Below are positions 46,066 through 55,506 of a stretch of 64,000 nucleotides of DNA, piece after piece; position 1 is the stretch's first letter, and each line of letters starts with the position of its first letter. The position numbers and the translations under genes were made by a program. The stretch covers positions 1,178,001-1,242,000 of the forward strand of contig BPGE01000001.1 in assembly GCA_026002875.1 (NCBI GenBank). The letters are read 5' to 3'. The stretch is from Bryobacteraceae bacterium (GTDB lineage: Bacteria; Acidobacteriota; Terriglobia; Bryobacterales; Bryobacteraceae). The notes beneath the pieces are model-generated. The model did no database searches. It was not told where the DNA came from and was given only the letters and a program-made list of their open reading frames with translations.

Positions 46066-47732
46066 CGTCCCGCCTCCAGAAACCGTTCCCGCAGCGCGTC
46101 CATCCCGATGCGGCGGCAGTAATCGCCGAACGCCTCGCCTCCGGTCCGCTCCGCCGCCCACGCCGCCAGCAGCGGCCGCAGCGTCTCGCCGATCTTTTCC
46201 AGAGGCACGTTGTGCGAGTACAGTTCCGCCAGCCGCGTCGCCAGCGGCGAGCCGCCCAGATAAATGCTGTAGAGCCTCGGGCTCTGCCCCACAATCCCGA
46301 TCTCCGCCGTGTAGGGCCGCGCGCAACCGTTCGGGCAGCCCGTCATCCGCAGATGGATCCTCTCTTCGCCCACGCCCGCCGCTGCCGCCTCCTGCTGCAC
46401 CGCCGCCGCCACGTCCGGCAGCACGCGCTCGCTGTCGGTCAGCGCCAGCCCGCAGGTCGGCAGCGCCGGGCACGCCATCGAGTGGCGCAGCACCGGCGGC
46501 ATCTCATGCGGCAACCGGATGCCGTACCGCCGCAGGATCTCCTCCAGCACGGGCCGCGCCTCCTCCCTGAGCCCCGTGAACAGCAGGTTCTGCTGCGGCG
46601 TGATCCGCAGCTGCGGCCGCAGCGTCTCCACCGCTTCCGTCACCCCGTCGAGAATCGCTCCCGCCAGCCGCCCGCTCACGACGCGCAGCCCGAAAAACCA
46701 CCGCCTCTCGTCCTGCCTGTGCCAGCCCAGCCAGTCTTCATGCCGCTGCCAGACAAGCGGCCGCGGCGCGTCGAACCGGAAGCCCAGCCGCTTGGCCAGT
46801 TCTTCGCGGAACCACTCCACGCCACGCTCCGCCAGCACATATTTCAGCCGCGCATGCCGCCGGTTTGTCCGGTCGCCGAAGTCGCGATGAATCGTCACCA
46901 CCGCCCGCGCCACGTCCACGCACCGCTCGGCGCGGACGAATCCGATCGATTCGGCCGCCCGCGGATACGTGTTGCGGTCGCCATTGGTCTGCCCCATTCC
47001 GCCGCCGGCCAGAAATGTGAAGCCCGCTACCTCGCCGCCCTCGAAGTGCGCCACGAAACCCAGGTCTTCCGAGTAAATGTCCACCGTGTTGTCGCCCTCG
47101 CGCGTGAAGGCGATCTTGAATTTCCGCGGCAGATACGTCTCGCCGTACAGCGGTTCGCTCTCCTCCTCGACCAGAGACGCCGCGCGCTCCCCGTCCAGCC
47201 AGATTTCGGCATACGCGCGTGTCTTCGGTTTCAGCGAACGGTCTGTCAGCCGCACCCAGTGATCCAGGCTCCGCGCTTCCGGCGAATCGAACGGCGCCGG
47301 CGTGCACACCACATTGCGCACCACGTCGCCGCACGCCGCCAGCGTGCTCAGATCAGCCCCGCGGATCGCCCGGATCAGGTCGCGCAGGTCGCGCTTGCCC
47401 ACGTAGTGATACTGAACTCCGCCGCGCGACGTCAGCCGCAGCGTGCCGTCGCCTGCGGTGCGCGCCAGCCGCCGCAGCGCCAGAAACTGCTCCGCCTCCA
47501 TCCTGCCCCCCGGCACGCTCACCCGCACCATGCACGAATGGACTTTCTTCGCCTCCGCCTTCCGCACGTCGCGGTCGTGCTGTTGGTAGATGCCGTGAAA
47601 CTTCAGCACCAGCACGGATTCTCTGCTGAACTGATCCGTGTCCGCAGCCAGCTCTTCCGCCACCGTTCCGCGCAGATGGCGGCTCGCAGCTTTCACTTTT
47701 TCCGCTCCCGACAGCGGCTTCGTCTCCTGCAT
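46062..47732 (-). CDS. sir: Ferredoxin-type sulfite/nitrite reductase hemoprotein
   Basis: The 556-aa protein has two homologous halves with the substrate arginine segments (LRLTSRGGVQYH, LRITPQQNLLFTGL) and the cluster cysteines ACPALPTCGLAL and GCPNGCARPY that bind 4Fe-4S and siroheme. The context of APS reductase and siroheme genes favours sulfite over nitrite reduction. It is downstream of cysN with a 2-base gap. Confidence 0.92.
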   Translation of the reverse strand: MQETKPLSGAEKVKAASRHLRGTVAEELAADTDQFSRESVLVLKFHGIYQQHDRDVRKAEAKKVHSCMVRVSVPGGRMEAEQFLALRRLARTAGDGTLRLTSRGGVQYHYVGKRDLRDLIRAIRGADLSTLAACGDVVRNVVCTPAPFDSPEARSLDHWVRLTDRSLKPKTRAYAEIWLDGERAASLVEEESEPLYGETYLPRKFKIAFTREGDNTVDIYSEDLGFVAHFEGGEVAGFTFLAGGGMGQTNGDRNTYPRAAESIGFVRAERCVDVARAVVTIHRDFGDRTNRRHARLKYVLAERGVEWFREELAKRLGFRFDAPRPLVWQRHEDWLGWHRQDERRWFFGLRVVSGRLAGAILDGVTEAVETLRPQLRITPQQNLLFTGLREEARPVLEEILRRYGIRLPHEMPPVLRHSMACPALPTCGLALTDSERVLPDVAAAVQQEAAAAGVGEERIHLRMTGCPNGCARPYTAEIGIVGQSPRLYSIYLGGSPLATRLAELYSHNVPLEKIGETLRPLLAAWAAERTGGEAFGDYCRRIGMDALRERFLEAGR

Positions 47733-47734
47733 CG

Positions 47735-49435
47735 TCAGATACCCTCCCCGGAGTGGAATTGATCGCGGTCGGCCAGGACGCCCTTCTGCTGAAGCTCGCG
47801 CAGCATGGCCTCCACGGCGGCTTCAGCCTCGCCTGCCTGCTCCTGCGGAGGCAGTGCGAACACCGGAAACCCGTGGCAGACGCTTTCCCGCGGCGCAATG
47901 AGCAGCAGCCCGCAGCGCAGCAACGGCTCCAGCGGCGCCACCGGCGCATCCAGCAGCACGGCATCAGCGCCGTGCTCGAAGAGCTTCCGCTCCAGCGCCT
48001 GCGCCGCCGCCGAGTGCACATCGGCCAGAATCAGCGCCCCCGTGTGACCGCTGCGCGCCGCCCGCTCCGCCGGCGTCAGCCGCGCGGCGCGGAACGGCTG
48101 CGGCGCCGCCCGCCGCGCCGCATACGGGTCTTCGGCCGCCGACTCGATCATGCCTGCGGCGATCGTGCGGTTCGTGTGCGGGTCGATCACGATAAATCCG
48201 CCGTTCCCGCGAACCTCGCTGTAAAGATCAAACGCCAGCGGCCGCGCCGTCTCCCACAGCACCAGGCCGATTTCGCTCCAGCCCAGCGCCGCCGCCGGCC
48301 GCGCATCCAGCGTCGTGATGTCCACCGCGTGCAGCACCTGCAGGGGCCGCGCCTGCACCTCGTGCGGCCCGTGCCGCAGCAGATACGTCCTGCCCGGATC
48401 CAGCAGCTCCGTGCTCATCCACACCGTGTGCGCTTCCATGCGGCGGCTGAAATGCGGCGGCGCAGCGGCCGCCGCCAGCATCGAGCCCCGCGAAACGTCG
48501 ATCTCGTCCTCCAGCACCACCGTCACCGACATCGGCGCCACCGCCTCCTCCAGATCCCCGTCGAACGTCACGATCCGCGCCACCCTTGTCCGCCTCCCTG
48601 AAGGCAGCTCCATCACCGCATCGCCCGGGCGCACGCGGCCCGACACGATCCGCCCCGCAAAACCCCGGAAACCATCGTGCGGACGCACGACATACTGGAC
48701 CGGAAACCGGAACGGCCCCGCCGCAGCCTCCGCCTCCGGCTCGAGGCTCTCCAGCAGCTCGAGCAGCGCCGGCCCGTCGTACCATGGCATCCGCGCCGAC
48801 CGCTCCACCACGTTGTCCCCCTCCAGCGCGCTCACCGGAATGAACCGCATCCGCGCCCCCCGCATCCGCGGCTCCAGCGCCCGGAAGTCCGCGGCGATTC
48901 CCTCGAACACCTCCCGGCTGTAGCCGACGAGATCCATCTTGTTCACCGCCACCACCAGATCGCGCACGCCCAGCAGCGCCGCGATGAACGCATGCCGCCG
49001 CGACTGCGCCAGCAGCCCCTTGCGCGCGTCCACCAGAATTACGGCAACGTCCGCCGTCGAAGCGCCCGTGGCCATGTTCGGCGTGTACTGTTCGTGACCT
49101 GGCGTGTCGGCGAGAATAAACGTGCGCCGCGGCGTCGAAAAATACCGGTACGCCACGTCGATCGTGATCCCCTGCTCGCGCTCCGCCCGCAGCCCGTCGG
49201 TCAGCAGCGACAGATCGATCGCGCCCCCGGCGCGGTTCACCGGGCTCTTGCGCACCGCCTCCAGCTGGTCCTCGTAGACGCTCCTCGTATCGTGCAGCAG
49301 CCGCCCGATCAGCGTCGACTTGCCGTCGTCCACGCTGCCCGCCGTCGAGACGCGCAGCAGCGAGCGCTCCCCGGGCTTCTTCAGAAATTGCGTCAGTGGA
49401 ACCGGACGCGAGCTGACATCGGCTGTGGCGGCCAT
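47735..49435 (-). CDS. cysN: Sulfate adenylyltransferase large subunit with degenerate APS-kinase tail
   Basis: The 566-aa protein is a CysN GTPase: G1 GSVDDGKST at 33-41, DTPGHEQY at 108-115 and NKMDLV at 163-168, then EF-Tu-like barrels (VSGRVRPGDAVMELP). About 120 extra residues follow CysN's normal end. They resemble the N-terminal half of APS kinase (ALERKLFEHGADAVLLDA), but where the kinase P-loop TGLSGSGKST should be there is LADVHSAAAQ (470-479). The kinase function therefore appears lost. The GTPase drives ATP sulfurylase with CysD. It overlaps cysD by one base. Confidence 0.92.
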   Translation of the reverse strand: MAATADVSSRPVPLTQFLKKPGERSLLRVSTAGSVDDGKSTLIGRLLHDTRSVYEDQLEAVRKSPVNRAGGAIDLSLLTDGLRAEREQGITIDVAYRYFSTPRRTFILADTPGHEQYTPNMATGASTADVAVILVDARKGLLAQSRRHAFIAALLGVRDLVVAVNKMDLVGYSREVFEGIAADFRALEPRMRGARMRFIPVSALEGDNVVERSARMPWYDGPALLELLESLEPEAEAAAGPFRFPVQYVVRPHDGFRGFAGRIVSGRVRPGDAVMELPSGRRTRVARIVTFDGDLEEAVAPMSVTVVLEDEIDVSRGSMLAAAAAPPHFSRRMEAHTVWMSTELLDPGRTYLLRHGPHEVQARPLQVLHAVDITTLDARPAAALGWSEIGLVLWETARPLAFDLYSEVRGNGGFIVIDPHTNRTIAAGMIESAAEDPYAARRAAPQPFRAARLTPAERAARSGHTGALILADVHSAAAQALERKLFEHGADAVLLDAPVAPLEPLLRCGLLLIAPRESVCHGFPVFALPPQEQAGEAEAAVEAMLRELQQKGVLADRDQFHSGEGI

Positions 49436-50349
49436 CAGAAATACCCCTCCCGTTTTTTCAATTCCATCGAGCCGTCCTGATCGTGATCAATCACCCGGTT
49501 TTCCCTCTCCGAGCGGCGGAATTCCCGCAATTCCGCGATGATTTTTCCCACCGTGTCCGCCTCGGACCGGATTGCCCCGCTGCACGGCGTGCAGCCCAGC
49601 GTCCGCAGCCGGCACATCACCCGCTCCGTTTTCTCTCCCGGCAGCAGTTTCACCCCGGATTCCACCAGAATCAGCGTCCCGTTCCGGATCACCACTTCGC
49701 GCGGTTTGGCGAAATATAGCGGCACCACGGGGATATTTTCCAGCTCGATATAGCGCCAGACGTCGTTTTCCGTCCAGTTCGACAGCGGAAAAATCCGCAT
49801 GCTTTCGCCCGGATCCACCCGCCCGTTGTAGATCGACCACAGCTCCGGGCGCTGCGTCTTCGGATCCCAGTGCCCGTTCCGGTCCCGGAACGAAAACACC
49901 CGCTCCTTGGCGCGCGAACGCTCCTCGTCCCGCCGCGCCCCGCCGAACGCCGCGTCGTAGCCCCCCTCTTTGAGCGCCTGCACCAGCGCCTGCGTCCGCA
50001 GCAGTTGGCAGCACCGCGCCGTGCCCAGATCGTAGGGGTTCGCCCCCTGCCTCACCGCCTCCCCGTTCGAATACACCACCAGCCGCGCCCCGATCTGCTT
50101 CACGAACCAGTCCCGGAACTCCAGAATCTCCGGATACTCGTACGTCGTATCGATGTGCAGCAGCGGGAACGGAATCGGGGCGGGGAAGAACGCCTTCCGC
50201 GCCAGGTGCAGCAGCACCGACGAGTCCTTCCCGATCGAGTACAGCAGCACCGGGCGCGCAAACTGCGCCGCCCCTTCCCGCAGAATGTGAATCGCTTCCG
50301 CCTCCAGCCAACGCAGATGGCTCAGCGAACTGCCGCCGGAAAGATCCAT
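49435..50349 (-). CDS. cysD: Sulfate adenylyltransferase small subunit
   Basis: The 304-aa protein has the PP-loop [23 protein letters not shown] split here by segments, [45 protein letters not shown] and the C-terminal [15 protein letters not shown] with cysteine pairs. It adenylates sulfate to APS. It is the first gene of the sulfate operon; its ATG is about 30 bases from the predicted transcription start. Confidence 0.95.
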   Translation of the reverse strand: MDLSGGSSLSHLRWLEAEAIHILREGAAQFARPVLLYSIGKDSSVLLHLARKAFFPAPIPFPLLHIDTTYEYPEILEFRDWFVKQIGARLVVYSNGEAVRQGANPYDLGTARCCQLLRTQALVQALKEGGYDAAFGGARRDEERSRAKERVFSFRDRNGHWDPKTQRPELWSIYNGRVDPGESMRIFPLSNWTENDVWRYIELENIPVVPLYFAKPREVVIRNGTLILVESGVKLLPGEKTERVMCRLRTLGCTPCSGAIRSEADTVGKIIAELREFRRSERENRVIDHDQDGSMELKKREGYF

Positions 50350-50371
50350 GGGTTCAGCGTAAACTAACTAC

Positions 50372-50392
50372 ATAATCCCTAGCAAGATTATA
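50372..50392 (-). promoter_or_regulatory. Promoter -10 and inverted-repeat operator candidate of the cys operon
   Basis: A perfect TATAAT -10 lies at 50387-50392 (minus), about 38 bp before cysD; no good -35 is seen. An inverted repeat ATAATC (50372-50377) and GATTAT (50386-50391), separated by 8 bases, overlaps it. This could be an operator, for instance for an Rrf2-type or other sulfur regulator, but no regulator gene is in the operon. Confidence 0.5.
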
Positions 50393-50461
50393 CAGATTGG
50401 TTCAGGAGCAAACCCCACCCTCCGTGAGTGTCGCCTGGACTGCCTCCCGCCCTCCCCCAGC

Positions 50462-51613
50462 CTACAGCGCGGCCTGCAGAATCTCGCCCAGTTCCACTCG
50501 CGTCAACTGAACGGGATTGCCCTTCATGCTGCTGGCGCGCTGCGCCTTCTCGCAGAGTCCGGGGATGTCCGCCTCCCGGATGCCATACGCCGACAGCCGG
50601 GGAATTCCCAGATCGCCCCGGATCTGTTCGAGCCACCGGACCAGATCCTCGCCCCCGCCGGCCTGCGGATCCAGCAGCCGCGCGGCTTCGTCGTATTTCG
50701 CCAGAGCAGGATGATCCGGCTCGCGCTCGCGCAGGGCGCGCAGATTCGCGCGGGTCACCGGCGCCAGCAGCGCGGCGCACACCGCTCCGTGCGGGGCAGG
50801 GAAGGCTCCGCCGATCGGCGCCGCGAACCCGTGCACCGCGCCCAGCCCCGCGTTGGCCAGAGCCATGCCGCTCAGCAGGCTGGCGAAGCACATCTCCGCC
50901 CGCGCTTCCGGATCATTGCCGTTCTGACACGCCCGCCGCAGCGCGCGCCCGGCGCGCCGCAGCCCTTCACGGCACAGCATGTCCGTCATTGCATTGGCGC
51001 GTGCGCTGACGAACGGCTCGAGCAGTTGCGAAAGCGCGTCGAGCCCCGTCGCCGCCGTGACATCCGGCGGCACGCTCAGGGTCAGCTCCGGATCGATCAC
51101 CGCCAGCCGCGGCAGCATCAGCGGACTCCGCAGGCTCGCCTTCACCCCATGCTCGGGCGACTGCAGCACGGCATTCCGCGTCGCCTCGCTGCCCGCGCCC
51201 GCCGTCGTGGGCACGGCGATGAACGGCACGGGCGGCGCCTGCAGCGGCTGCCCCCGGCCGATCACCTCCAGATAATCGAGCACGTCGCCCGGGTTGGCGA
51301 GCATCGCCGCGATGGCTTTTCCCGCGTCGATCGCGCTGCCCCCGCCGCAGGCGATCACCAGGTCGCAGCCTTCGCGCCGCGCCGTCTCCACCCCCGCGCG
51401 CACCGTGTCCAGCGTGGGCTCGCCCTCAGTGGCGAACGGCGTGCACCCGACGCCCGCTCCGTGCAGATCGGCGACGATCCGCGCCGCCTGCCGCGGCTTG
51501 CGGCCCGTCACGAGCAGCGCCCGCTTGCCCATCGCGCGCGCCGCCGCCGCGATCTGGCTCGCCGTGCCCGCGCCGAAGACGATGCGCCCGGCGGTCGAAA
51601 ATTCCCACGTCAT
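50462..51613 (-). CDS. Iron-containing (group III) alcohol dehydrogenase
   Basis: The 383-aa protein has GGGSAIDAGKAIAA, VPTTAGAGSEATRNAV, TGLDALSQLLEPF (metal Asp/His) and the metal-His region LGAVHGFAAPIGGAFPAPHGAV. These are group III Fe-ADH features. The substrate is unknown; maleylacetate-type or short alcohol oxidation are options. It lies 4 bp after the ABM gene and is probably co-transcribed with it. Confidence 0.85.
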   Translation of the reverse strand: MTWEFSTAGRIVFGAGTASQIAAAARAMGKRALLVTGRKPRQAARIVADLHGAGVGCTPFATEGEPTLDTVRAGVETARREGCDLVIACGGGSAIDAGKAIAAMLANPGDVLDYLEVIGRGQPLQAPPVPFIAVPTTAGAGSEATRNAVLQSPEHGVKASLRSPLMLPRLAVIDPELTLSVPPDVTAATGLDALSQLLEPFVSARANAMTDMLCREGLRRAGRALRRACQNGNDPEARAEMCFASLLSGMALANAGLGAVHGFAAPIGGAFPAPHGAVCAALLAPVTRANLRALREREPDHPALAKYDEAARLLDPQAGGGEDLVRWLEQIRGDLGIPRLSAYGIREADIPGLCEKAQRASSMKGNPVQLTRVELGEILQAAL

Positions 51614-51617
51614 CGGC

Positions 51618-51923
51618 TCACCAGCCTTCGTCGGCGGGAAACACGTTCGAAAACTTCACGCTCGCCCGCGGCTGCGCCATCATCTCCGCCACCGTGTCCC
51701 GCCACTTCGCGTAGTGCGCCGTCTCCTTGTGCGCCGCCGCCGCCTCGGGCGACCGGTACACTTCCACCAGAATGAACTTCGTCGGGTCGTCCATCTGCTG
51801 GATCACGTCGAACCGCGCGATGCCCGGCTCCTCGACGCTCGCCCGCGCGTTCTCCACCGTGGCTTCCCTGAACGCCTCGACGCACTCCGGCTTCACCGAA
51901 ACATGCACGTGAACAATCAGCAT
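51618..51923 (-). CDS. ABM-domain (antibiotic biosynthesis monooxygenase-like) protein
   Basis: ATG 51923 with a GGGGAGG ribosome site gives 101 aa. The ABM pattern is clear: [64 protein letters not shown]. Members include quinol monooxygenases and autoinducer-2 processing (LsrG) proteins. It precedes the Fe-ADH. Confidence 0.85.
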   Translation of the reverse strand: MLIVHVHVSVKPECVEAFREATVENARASVEEPGIARFDVIQQMDDPTKFILVEVYRSPEAAAAHKETAHYAKWRDTVAEMMAQPRASVKFSNVFPADEGW

Positions 51924-51999
51924 GGCATCCTCCCCGCGCCCCCGGCGCGGCTCTGTGCCCATGATAGGCAATTCGCCGTACCGGTGCGGCGCAAACCGC

Positions 52000-53739
52000 T
52001 CAGATCGACTCCAGCTCCTCTTCCAGCAGCTGCTTCTGGTACAGATCGGCGTAATAGCCGTCGAGCGCCAGCAGCTCCTCGTGGCTGCCCTGCTCGACAA
52101 CGCGCCCCTCATCGAGCACGTAAATGCAGTTCGCCTCCCGCACCGTCGACACGCGGTGCGAGATCAGGATCGTCGTCCGCCCGCGCATGAACTGCCGCAG
52201 GCTCGCCAGAATCCGGTCCTCCGTCAGCGTGTCCACCGCCGACAGCGCGTCGTCGAGGATCAGAATCTGCGGATCCCGCAGCAGCGCCCGCGCAATCGCC
52301 ACCCTCTGCTTCTGCCCGCCCGAAAGCGTCAGCCCCCGCTCGCCCACTTCCGTATCAAGCCCCTGCGGGAACGACTCAAGATCCTGCTCCAGCCCTGCCA
52401 TGTGCGCCGCTCGCAGAATCGCCTCGCGCGAAGCCTCCGGTGCGCCCAGGGCGATGTTATCCGCCAGCGTGGCGCTGAACAGGAACGTCTCCTGCGGCAC
52501 AAACGCGATGCGCCGCCGCAGCTCGCAGGGGTCGTATTCGCGCAGATCAGAGCCGCCCAGCTTCACCGCCCCCGCGCTCGGATCGATCAGCCGCGGAATC
52601 AGGTGCACCAGCATGCTCTTGCCGCTGCCCGTCCGTCCGACAATCGCAACGGTCGCTCCCGCCGGAATGCTCAGGGAAACATCATCCAGCACCGTCCGCC
52701 CGTCGAACTCGACCGACACGTTTTCAAATTCGAGCGGCGCCGCACCCTCCGGCAGCGTCCTTGGCGCGGGCGGCGCGGCAATGCGCGGCTGCTCGGCCAG
52801 CATTTCCCGGATCCGTCCCAGCGAAGCCCTGCCGCGCTGCACCAGGTTCACCACCCACCCGAAAGCGATCATCGGCCACACGAGCATCCCCATGTAAGTG
52901 TTGAACATCACGAAGCTGCCCAGCGTGATCCGCCCCTCCAGCAGCCTCAGTCCGCCCACCCACAGCACCAGCAGAAACGTCAGCCCGATGAAGAAATGCA
53001 GCAGCGGAAGGAACAGCCCCGACAGCCGCGCCAGCCGCAGGTTTTCGCCGATGAAGCTCCGGTTCAGCTCCTGGAACCGCTGCATCTCCGCCTCTTCCTG
53101 CACGTAGGCGCGCACCACGCGGATGCCCGCCAGCGACTCCTGCACGCGGCTGCTGATGTCGGAATACAGCTTCTGGATCGCCTCGAACCGGTCGTGAATC
53201 CTCCGGCCGAAAAACACCACCGCCAGGCTCACCAGCGGCGCCGGCGCCAGCGCCCACAGTGTCAGCCGCCAGTCCACCGCCAGCATCACGCCCAGCGCCA
53301 GCACCAGCGTCAGCGACGTCTCGGCCAGGTACATCACCGCGGGACCCAGCATCATCCGCACCGCGTTCAGATCGTTCGTCGCCCGCGCCATCACGTCGCC
53401 CGTCCGGTAGCGCGAGAAAAACCCCGAGTCCAGCTTCACCAGATGCGCGAACAGATCGTTGCGCAGGTCGTATTCCACGTCGCGGCTGACGCCTACCAGG
53501 ATGACGCGCATCCAGTACATGAATACGCCCTTCGTCAGCGACAGCCCCACCACCGCCGCCGCCAGCCACGCCACGCGGCTCAGCGCCGCCCCGGCTGTCA
53601 GCGAGTCGATCGCCCACTTGATCAGCAGCGGCACGCCCGCCCCGGCCAGATCCTTGGCCACCAGCGCGGCCACGCCCGCGGCGATCTTGCCGCGGTAGCG
53701 CGCCAGATACGGCCGGCAGAACAGAAACGCCTCTTTCAT
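52000..53739 (-). CDS. MsbA-like ABC exporter (fused permease and ATPase)
   Basis: The 579-aa half-transporter has about six membrane helices (1-310), then an ATPase: Walker [11 protein letters not shown]-loop, signature [19 protein letters not shown], Walker [13 protein letters not shown] and H-loop ISHRVST. Such homodimers export lipids or drugs. The nearby lpxC and pgsA fit an envelope-lipid role, but this is context only. It starts 1 base after ydcF stops. Confidence 0.92.
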   Translation of the reverse strand: MKEAFLFCRPYLARYRGKIAAGVAALVAKDLAGAGVPLLIKWAIDSLTAGAALSRVAWLAAAVVGLSLTKGVFMYWMRVILVGVSRDVEYDLRNDLFAHLVKLDSGFFSRYRTGDVMARATNDLNAVRMMLGPAVMYLAETSLTLVLALGVMLAVDWRLTLWALAPAPLVSLAVVFFGRRIHDRFEAIQKLYSDISSRVQESLAGIRVVRAYVQEEAEMQRFQELNRSFIGENLRLARLSGLFLPLLHFFIGLTFLLVLWVGGLRLLEGRITLGSFVMFNTYMGMLVWPMIAFGWVVNLVQRGRASLGRIREMLAEQPRIAAPPAPRTLPEGAAPLEFENVSVEFDGRTVLDDVSLSIPAGATVAIVGRTGSGKSMLVHLIPRLIDPSAGAVKLGGSDLREYDPCELRRRIAFVPQETFLFSATLADNIALGAPEASREAILRAAHMAGLEQDLESFPQGLDTEVGERGLTLSGGQKQRVAIARALLRDPQILILDDALSAVDTLTEDRILASLRQFMRGRTTILISHRVSTVREANCIYVLDEGRVVEQGSHEELLALDGYYADLYQKQLLEEELESI

Positions 53740-53740
53740 C

Positions 53741-54358
53741 TCAGCGGTCCACCAGGAGAGAAATCACCTTCACCCACTCCATCACCACCGCCTTCCACCC
53801 CTCGCGGTGACGGTACCATTCTTCCAGCCTGAACCACGGTGAATCGGCGCCCGTGTAATAAATCCGCATCTCCGCCGGACGCTGCTTTTCGAAAATCCAC
53901 CGCGCCCGCCGCAGATGCGTCCGCACGCTCACAACCAGCAGCGTCCTCACCCCGCGCAGCCGCAGCTCCGGGATCAGCATCGTTGCCTCGTCCCGGGTCG
54001 ACAGAGAGCTGTTCGGCAGGCACTCGAACCACGACGACGGGTATCCATGCTCCACTGCAAACGGAATCGCCAGCTCGCACTCGTGCCGGCCGTAGATGAC
54101 TTTCGGCCCGCTGACATAAACCTTCGGAGCGAACCCCGCCCGCACCAGCTCTCCCGCCTTCAGAATCCGCTCCCCCGTCCAGCCGCCCGCCAGCACCAGA
54201 ATCGCGTCCGCCCGTTGCGGCGGCGTCCCGGCGTCCAGAAACAGCCCCGCCTGCCGCAACGCCGGCTCCCACAGCAGCCACGCCAGCACCACCGCCAGCA
54301 CCGCGCACGCCAGAGGCAGCAGCAGCGCGCCTCTCCGCGCGTGGGTCGTGGAAGCCAT
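53741..54358 (-). CDS. YdcF/SanA-family (DUF218) membrane-anchored protein
   Basis: The 205-aa protein has one N-terminal membrane helix (LLLPLACAVLAVVLAWLLW) and a DUF218 domain: ADAILVLAGGWTGERILKAGEL, KVYVSGP, SSLSTRDEATMLIPEL, LLVVSVRTHLRRARWIFEK. Members are envelope proteins of unknown activity; SanA is involved in vancomycin tolerance in Escherichia coli. Confidence 0.85.
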   Translation of the reverse strand: MASTTHARRGALLLPLACAVLAVVLAWLLWEPALRQAGLFLDAGTPPQRADAILVLAGGWTGERILKAGELVRAGFAPKVYVSGPKVIYGRHECELAIPFAVEHGYPSSWFECLPNSSLSTRDEATMLIPELRLRGVRTLLVVSVRTHLRRARWIFEKQRPAEMRIYYTGADSPWFRLEEWYRHREGWKAVVMEWVKVISLLVDR

Positions 54359-54371
54359 CGGGTGGAAAGAA

Positions 54372-54926
54372 CTACTTCTCCGGATCCAGCCGCCCCGCCG
54401 TCCGCAGCTTGTGATACAGCCGCTCCACTTCCGCCTCGTCCTCCTCGCGCAGCAGCCTCGGCCGCTGCGCCGCCGGCTGCACCGCCGGAGAGCCGGACGT
54501 TTCGCCGAAAATCTGACGGTGCGGAACCCCGTTGATCAGCGCCTGCGTCGACTGCTGCTGAATCAGCCGCAGCAGCCGGTTCGAGTGCACCGTCTCGCCC
54601 GGATAGATCAGCCGGATCCGCTTCTTCCCCGCAACGGTGAGATAGGCCACCAGCGGCGCGATCCATCCCGTCTGGTCCACTCGCCGGATCTCGTGCCAGC
54701 GGATGAACTCATTTCCGATCCGCAGCCCTTCCTCGCTCACTTCGATCACCGGGCGCGTCGCCAGCCACAGCGCCAGCCCCGCCGTGGCCACGAACAGCAC
54801 CGCCGGAATCAGCGCGGGCAGCCACGCCCTCGCCCACCACCCGGAAAAAGCCCCCAGCCCAAGGGCCACCGCGGCCAGCGTCAGATACGTGCGCGCGGGA
54901 TGAAACCGTATCGCTCCAGGCGTCAC
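54372..54926 (-). CDS. Membrane protein with PH-like domain, hypothetical
   Basis: GTG 54926 gives 184 aa with two hydrophobic helices (about 12-31 and 35-54), then a small beta domain (VIEVSEEGLRIGNEFIRWHEIRRVDQTGW, YLTVAGKKRIRLIYPGE) resembling a bacterial PH domain and a charged helical C-terminus (REEDEAEVERLYHKLR). Unknown function. It sits between pgsA and ydcF on the same strand. Confidence 0.6.
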   Translation of the reverse strand: MTPGAIRFHPARTYLTLAAVALGLGAFSGWWARAWLPALIPAVLFVATAGLALWLATRPVIEVSEEGLRIGNEFIRWHEIRRVDQTGWIAPLVAYLTVAGKKRIRLIYPGETVHSNRLLRLIQQQSTQALINGVPHRQIFGETSGSPAVQPAAQRPRLLREEDEAEVERLYHKLRTAGRLDPEK

Positions 54927-54957
54927 ACTTCAAGCCTACCCGCATGCCGCCCAGGAA

Positions 54958-55506
54958 TCAATCCGCCTCTCGCCGCAGCCGGCGGATTGCCAGCCGGCCG
55001 TAATGGAACCCGCTCCACACCGTCCCCGCCGCCGTCAGCGGAATCAGCACCTCCACCGCGCGGCGGCTCCATCCCGACGGCGCAGCCGCGTCCAGCAGGC
55101 ACGCCAGCCCCAGCGAAAATTGCAGAACCGTGCTCAGCTTGCCCCACGCCGAGGGCGGGAATTTCCGGATTCGCGTCCTTCCCAGCGCCCACGCCGCAAA
55201 CCCCAGAATCAGCGCGTCGCGACCCAGCACCAGCCCCGCCAGCCACCACGGCAGCCGCCCCGCCGCCGCCAGGCCGATGTACACCGTCGCCGCCAGCAGC
55301 TTGTCCGCGATCGGATCCAGATACGCGCCCAACGGGGAAGCCGCGTTCCACCGCCGCGCCAGAAAACCGTCCGCCGCGTCCGTCGCCGCCGCCACAGCCA
55401 GCAGCGGCAGCGCCGCAGCCAGATCGTCCGCCGCCAGAAAAAAACCCACCGCCGGCGTCAGCACGATGCGCACCAGCGTCAGTGCGTTCGGGAGATGGCG
55501 CTTCAT
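54958..55506 (-). CDS. pgsA: CDP-alcohol phosphatidyltransferase (PgsA-like)
   Basis: The 182-aa membrane protein has the CDP-alcohol signature DAADGFLARRWNAASPLGAYLDPIAD (conserved Asp and Gly residues) and about five helices. It starts MKRHLPNALTLVRIVLTP, as in PgsA, which makes phosphatidylglycerol phosphate. The start overlaps the lpxC stop by 4 bases. Confidence 0.9.
   Translation of the reverse strand: MKRHLPNALTLVRIVLTPAVGFFLAADDLAAALPLLAVAAATDAADGFLARRWNAASPLGAYLDPIADKLLAATVYIGLAAAGRLPWWLAGLVLGRDALILGFAAWALGRTRIRKFPPSAWGKLSTVLQFSLGLACLLDAAAPSGWSRRAVEVLIPLTAAGTVWSGFHYGRLAIRRLRREAD

Noticed and set aside
51934-51950. Hairpin CCGCGCC/GGCGCGG before the ABM gene as a terminator
   Set aside because: It has no T-run and sits right beside the ribosome site of the next gene, so termination is doubtful.
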